Source: Luminiphilus sp. (GTDB lineage Bacteria; Pseudomonadota; Gammaproteobacteria; Pseudomonadales; Halieaceae). From it: a stretch of 8,397 nucleotides of DNA. Numbering within the stretch: the stretch's first letter is position 1; each line of letters opens with the position of its first letter. Location: positions 1 through 8,397 of the forward strand of contig JAHEJH010000147.1 of assembly GCA_024638905.1 (NCBI GenBank). Direction: 5' to 3'. Made by a program: the position numbers and the translations under genes. Of the stretch, positions 4,627 to 8,397 are shown one piece after another. A model generated the notes under the pieces. That model searched no databases and was not told the origin of the DNA. It saw only the letters and a list, made by a program, of their open reading frames with translations.

Positions 4627-7296
4627 ATGCGTTTGACTGTTGATTTACCGCTCTTCTTACCCTTACTGGAGTCGGGCGCGTGCATCGTGACGCCGGGTAA
4701 ACGGCTTGCACGCGAGGTCACAGAAAGCTGGGTCAGACATTGTGGAAGTAACAGCCCGATCGTAGCGACCCCCAGGGTGACAACGGTCGATAGCTGGTTG
4801 GAGCAAGCATGGCTCCACGCCGTGGAGTCCGGTCGACTGCCTCCCGCGCGCCTGCTGACGCCACAACAGGACTTGGCTGTCTGGCAGCAGCTCATCCGAG
4901 GTGACCTAGAGGAACGTATCGGCTTCTCGCTCACCCACCCCAGAGCGGCCGCCCAGCGCGCGCAGGCCGCCTGGAACAAGCTGATGATGCATGACGGCGC
5001 CGCCGTGAAAGATCTTTGGTCAGCTTTTCATTATGACGATGACTGCCGGATTTTTGCGGACTGGGCTCACCAATACAGCGCGCGGCTCAAAGAGCTGGGG
5101 GCGTTATCACGCTATGGAGCTTATCAGCAGCTGCTGTCGGTGCCGGTGACAGAACGACCGCCAGTGGGGCTTTTTACCGTACCTGATGTGCCGCCGCTGA
5201 CGCGTAAAGCACTCGAGCATCTGGCTAGCGTAACGCTGCTCGAGCCGGACAGATGTCACCATGCAGATATGCCGGTCCACAGTTTTCTTAACCGGGATGA
5301 CGAGCTGTTCGCTGCCGCGCAATGGGCCCGCACGAGCGGCACTGACGCGGGGGCAAGAGTCGGGATTGTGCTGCTGGATATGGCTACTGATCGCAATCGT
5401 CTCGAGTACTTTCTTCGGCAGGAATTTGATTGCCTCGATGCTCGTTATAACGATCTACCTGTCAATTTTGCGACCGGCATGCCACTGGCCAGCACACCTT
5501 TGTTCCGTGATGCGCTGACTGCGCTGGAATGGGAGGTGGGGCCACTAAGTCGCCCGCAGTGGTTAAGTCTGACTCGTTCGCCGTATCTGGCATTTAAGGA
5601 CGACTCGCTGATGATCCCCGGGTTGATTCAGGCGCAGTTCATGTCGGGTAGCTATGAGATTTCAGTCGAGAGTACGCTGCACATAGCGGCGCGCGAGAAC
5701 CCATCATCCGAGGTGACCGGCATCCTCCGCTCGATCAGATCCAGTCGGATCCAGATGGGCGTCAAAAATCTCGATGATTGGGCGGAAGTCATTCGTGAGC
5801 GTTTGGCGCTCTGGGGGTGGCCGGGTAGCCAGGGACTGGATTCGATTGAATATCAGCAGTTCCAGCGTCTTGATGCGAGCCTAGACGCGCTTGTCTCTCT
5901 GTCAGCGGTACTGCCTCATCAATCGTATGAATCGGCCCTCGGTCTTTGGCGGGACTGTCTGGCTGCGACTGTCTTTCAGCCCAAAACCCCCCATGACAGC
6001 ATCCAGGTGCTGGGGCCGCTTGAAGCCATAGGCGGACAATTTGATGCGCTATGGGTTTGTGGTGCGCAGCAGGGTGTACTGCCGGCCCGGCCGCGGGTTG
6101 AGCCGTTCCTGCCGCCGACTATTCAGAAATCGTTAGGGATGACCGATATCGATGAAGCGGCGCTGACCGAGGAGGGCAGCACGCTACTTCAGGTCTGGCT
6201 TGCAGGGAGTCGGGAGGCGATCGCCAGCTTCCACAGCACCGATCAAGGGCTGCCTCAGCACGCCAGCGCTTTACTGTCTGGCAAGGTTTACAGCAGCACC
6301 ACCTCGTGGTTTCCACCTGCGCGATGGGCTGGCCAACTGCAATTGGAGCGCGCCCCAGAAGACGAATCGCTGCGTCTAGAGACGGCTGAGACAGCTGGCG
6401 GCACGTCGCTCATCCGGGATCAGGCGGCCTGTCCTTTCCGGGCCTTCGCAAGGCACCGGCTGAACCTGCCTTCACTTCAGCCGACATTGATGGGTATTTC
6501 GGCATCCGAGAGAGGGGCAATACTCCATGAGGCCTTGTTCAGACTGTGGCGCCAAATCGAGTCCAGCGATAAGTTGTCCGCACTATTGTCGGCTGATGAG
6601 CAGGACCTGGTTGAGGCGGCGGTATCAGATGCCATGCAACACACTGAAAGCGCATGCGAGGCGCGTGGTTACAGCTTACGAGAACGCGCGGGTTCGGCTT
6701 GTTGGCAGCTAGAGCAACAGGTATGCGTTGATCTTCTGAGGCAGTGGTTACGGCGGGAGCGGGAGCGGAGCGCGTCGTTTCGTGTCGTGGAGATGGAGCA
6801 AAACCAAACACTGCGGGTGGAGGGGTTGTCGCTCACCCTGCGCCCAGACCGGATCGACGAGTTTGAGGATGGCCGCAGAGCGGTGATCGATTATAAAACC
6901 CGGGCACCCTCAAGGACCCGCTGGCTGGGGGAGCGTCCACAGGAGCCGCAGCTACCGCTATACAGCCTGCTCGATTCCTCAATACAAGGCATCGCTTATG
7001 CTGAGCTATCGGCGACCGACCCGGTTCAGTTCGTCGCATTAGGCGAGGACCTCGGCCTGCTCAAAGGTGATGGCAAATCCCTCGAGCAGCAAACCCGCGG
7101 TATCGCCGCCACATGGCCTGAATTGGTCGCGCAGTGGGAGGCATCATTGCAGCGGCTGGCCGTTGAGTTCATAGCCGGGGCGGCCACCGTCACCCCCCAG
7201 CCCGGGGCCTGCGATTATTGCGACCTCGCGTCGCTGTGTCGCATCAACGAGCTGAGTATCAGCGCTGATCCGGAAGCGCTAGGAGACTCGGCTTGA
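4627..7296 (+). CDS. AddB-like PD-(D/E)XK nuclease subunit, probable DNA repair protein
   Basis: The 889-residue product matches the AddB-related 'probable DNA repair protein' family (about 900 residues; TIGR03623 as I recall), presumed to work with an AddA-like helicase on double-strand DNA breaks. The C-terminal third is a RecB-type nuclease: His634 (RGAILHEALF), Asp741 (LRPDRID), the IDYKT motif with Asp755 and Lys757, and QLPLY with Gln775 and Tyr779. Four cysteines, Cys602 (ACPFRAFA) and Cys862, Cys865, Cys871 (C-x2-C-x5-C), match the [4Fe-4S] staple of Bacillus AddB, so both cluster and nuclease look intact. The N-terminal helicase-like part has VTPGKRLARE (about 21-30) where a Walker A might be expected but lacks GxGK(T/S), so it probably cannot hydrolyse ATP. 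The next gene overlaps it by 4 bp, indicating a translationally coupled operon. The upstream ribosome binding site is weak (GGGA, 4612-4615). Confidence 0.88.
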   Translation: MRLTVDLPLFLPLLESGACIVTPGKRLAREVTESWVRHCGSNSPIVATPRVTTVDSWLEQAWLHAVESGRLPPARLLTPQQDLAVWQQLIRGDLEERIGFSLTHPRAAAQRAQAAWNKLMMHDGAAVKDLWSAFHYDDDCRIFADWAHQYSARLKELGALSRYGAYQQLLSVPVTERPPVGLFTVPDVPPLTRKALEHLASVTLLEPDRCHHADMPVHSFLNRDDELFAAAQWARTSGTDAGARVGIVLLDMATDRNRLEYFLRQEFDCLDARYNDLPVNFATGMPLASTPLFRDALTALEWEVGPLSRPQWLSLTRSPYLAFKDDSLMIPGLIQAQFMSGSYEISVESTLHIAARENPSSEVTGILRSIRSSRIQMGVKNLDDWAEVIRERLALWGWPGSQGLDSIEYQQFQRLDASLDALVSLSAVLPHQSYESALGLWRDCLAATVFQPKTPHDSIQVLGPLEAIGGQFDALWVCGAQQGVLPARPRVEPFLPPTIQKSLGMTDIDEAALTEEGSTLLQVWLAGSREAIASFHSTDQGLPQHASALLSGKVYSSTTSWFPPARWAGQLQLERAPEDESLRLETAETAGGTSLIRDQAACPFRAFARHRLNLPSLQPTLMGISASERGAILHEALFRLWRQIESSDKLSALLSADEQDLVEAAVSDAMQHTESACEARGYSLRERAGSACWQLEQQVCVDLLRQWLRRERERSASFRVVEMEQNQTLRVEGLSLTLRPDRIDEFEDGRRAVIDYKTRAPSRTRWLGERPQEPQLPLYSLLDSSIQGIAYAELSATDPVQFVALGEDLGLLKGDGKSLEQQTRGIAATWPELVAQWEASLQRLAVEFIAGAATVTPQPGACDYCDLASLCRINELSISADPEALGDSA
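7281..7285 (+). promoter_or_regulatory. ribosome binding site fixing the TTG start of the AddA-like gene
   Basis: AGGAG lies seven bases upstream of TTG at 7293, within the end of the AddB-like gene. The TTG is part of TTGA, whose last three bases are the upstream stop. Placement and strength argue that this non-ATG codon is the true start and that the two genes are translationally coupled. Confidence 0.75.
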
Positions 7297-8397
7297 CGGC
7301 TTCAGATCAAACTGTCCGGCGGGAAGCGATCGATCCGTCGCGCAGCTTTTGCGTCAGTGCACCCGCGGGCTCGGGGAAAACCGAGTTGCTTACGCAGCGG
7401 CTGCTGGCACTGCTGGCGAGAGTGGATCGGCCAGAGCAGGTATTGGCCATCACGTTTACGCGTAAAGCCGCGAGTGAGATGGCACTGCGCGTCATCGAGA
7501 AGCTCGATCAAGCGCGTGAGGCTATTCCGGTGACCGCGGAACACGAGCGTCAGACCAGAGAATTGGCGCTCGCAGTGATCGAACACGCGGCCTGTAAAAA
7601 GTGGCGACTTGACGACACGACGCTCAACATACGGACGATCGACAGCTTCTGTCATGAGCTCACGCGTCAAATGCCGATATTAAGTGGCACAGGAGGGCTG
7701 GTAGAACCCGTCGACAACGCACTGCCGCTGTATGAAGACGCCGTCCGGCAGTTCCTCGCTCAGGCAGGAGAGGGCGCCGCTGGTGAGCGCATTCTTCAGT
7801 TGCTCAGGCACTTTGATAATCGCTGGTCACGAGCCAGCGAATTGCTGGTGGCCCTGCTGGGACGCAGGGGTGACTGGGCCGATGTCGTCAACCAGCATCA
7901 CGACCCGGAGACTGCCGAAGCGGTGTTGGCTGAAACCATCGGTGGTCTCAGCTCGGAGCGCTTAGGTGATGCTCTGCAACGACTTGACGCCCACTTGGTC
8001 GCCCTCATGCCGGCGATAAACCAAGCGAGGGTGCACCTTGGCAAGGATCCGCTCTCAATTTCCGAGAGCCCTGAATCACTGCCCGACTGGCAGGTAGTGA
8101 TCGGCATGCTGCTGACCACCCAGAGTGAATGGCGCAAGCCTGGAGGCGTTAACGCGAAGCTTGGCTTCCCTCCGAAAAGCGACCACAAAATCCAGTTTGC
8201 CTCGATTTTGGAGACCCTCGCTGACGACCCAGCGTTGCTGGAGGTTCTGGTTGAGATCAAGCAACTGCCAGCCACCACGCGCGGTGGGGAGGGCTGGGAC
8301 TTGATCGTGCTCCTATCTTCGTTATTGCCAGTACTTCAGGCGCACCTGCTATTGGTCTTTCAGCGCAGTGGACAGGTCGATCACACGCACGTCGCGT
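7293..8397 (+). CDS. AddA/UvrD-like helicase subunit, 5' part only
   Basis: The frame opens at TTG 7293 and stays open to the window edge, giving the first 368 residues of a protein that should be around 1,100 long. It is a superfamily 1A helicase, expected to be the ATP-driven partner of the AddB-like nuclease. Visible motifs are the Walker A APAGSGKT (23-30, Lys29), motif Ia-like AITFTRKAASEM (52-63), and TIDSFCHEL (115-123), which corresponds to the T-x-HSFC motif of UvrD/AddA proteins. GQVDHTHVA at the edge (360-368) matches the VDF-type segment that precedes motif II in this group, with His in place of the usual Phe. The Walker B motif, later helicase motifs and any C-terminal nuclease domain lie outside the window, so whether it carries a second nuclease cannot be said. 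The start is set by AGGAG at 7281 and by the 4-bp overlap with the upstream gene. Confidence 0.9.
   Translation, partial: MTASDQTVRREAIDPSRSFCVSAPAGSGKTELLTQRLLALLARVDRPEQVLAITFTRKAASEMALRVIEKLDQAREAIPVTAEHERQTRELALAVIEHAACKKWRLDDTTLNIRTIDSFCHELTRQMPILSGTGGLVEPVDNALPLYEDAVRQFLAQAGEGAAGERILQLLRHFDNRWSRASELLVALLGRRGDWADVVNQHHDPETAEAVLAETIGGLSSERLGDALQRLDAHLVALMPAINQARVHLGKDPLSISESPESLPDWQVVIGMLLTTQSEWRKPGGVNAKLGFPPKSDHKIQFASILETLADDPALLEVLVEIKQLPATTRGGEGWDLIVLLSSLLPVLQAHLLLVFQRSGQVDHTHVA

Noticed and set aside
4610..4636. Eight-codon frame (MGYSILCV) as a possible leader peptide before the AddB-like gene
   Set aside because: No clear ribosome binding site, no regulatory codon run, and it overlaps the real start out of frame.
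2762..7296. Idea that nfuA and the Fe-S nuclease form one functional cluster
   Set aside because: A gene on the opposite strand separates them and nfuA has its own promoter; proximity alone does not support a dedicated link.
1..8397. Search for CRISPR arrays, insertion sequences, attachment sites, tRNA or rRNA genes
   Set aside because: No regularly spaced direct repeats, transposase-like frames, terminal repeats or RNA gene signatures were seen by eye.

Overview
This window looks like ordinary chromosomal DNA from a gammaproteobacterium, probably a free-living (perhaps marine) one of moderately high GC. The taxonomic evidence is protein resemblance. The NfuA protein is 191 residues long, the same as I recall for Escherichia coli NfuA, with its CxxC cysteines at the same positions (149 and 152) and a C-terminus ending in YY. 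The DAHP synthase is close to enterobacterial AroF. No phage, transposon, CRISPR, tRNA or rRNA sequence was seen.

Layout from left to right. (1) 68-1234, minus: a membrane-only CPA2-type cation/proton antiporter without a C-terminal nucleotide-binding domain, with a strong hairpin just past its 3' end (7-28). (2) 1235-1486: a divergent intergenic region with two perfect inverted repeats and a possible promoter. (3) 1487-1597, plus: a 36-residue single-pass membrane protein with a good ribosome binding site. (4) 1586-2605, minus: a PLP-dependent threonine/serine dehydratase that overlaps the small gene tail to tail. (5) 2606-2761: a divergent region with a GC-rich inverted repeat, a good sigma70-type promoter and an IscR type 1-like site for nfuA. 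(6) 2762-3337, plus: nfuA, the Fe-S cluster carrier. (7) 3334-4407, minus: an AroF-type DAHP synthase starting at GTG; its stop codon and the nfuA stop share one CTAG. (8) 4408-4626: a divergent intergenic region with little recognisable content. (9) 4627-7296 and 7293-8397+, plus: a two-gene operon for an AddB-like nuclease with an Fe-S cysteine set and an AddA/UvrD-like helicase. The helicase begins at TTG, overlaps its partner by 4 bp, and runs off the right edge.

The first six genes alternate strand (-, +, -, +, -, +), so most are probably separate transcription units. The only clear operon is the AddB/AddA-like pair, which should form a helicase-nuclease acting on double-strand DNA ends. 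The two convergent junctions overlap, leaving no room for a terminator between genes. I see no convincing new multi-gene system. The points most worth following are the AddAB-like pair, the inferred IscR control of nfuA, and the conserved-looking small membrane protein with its structured leader.
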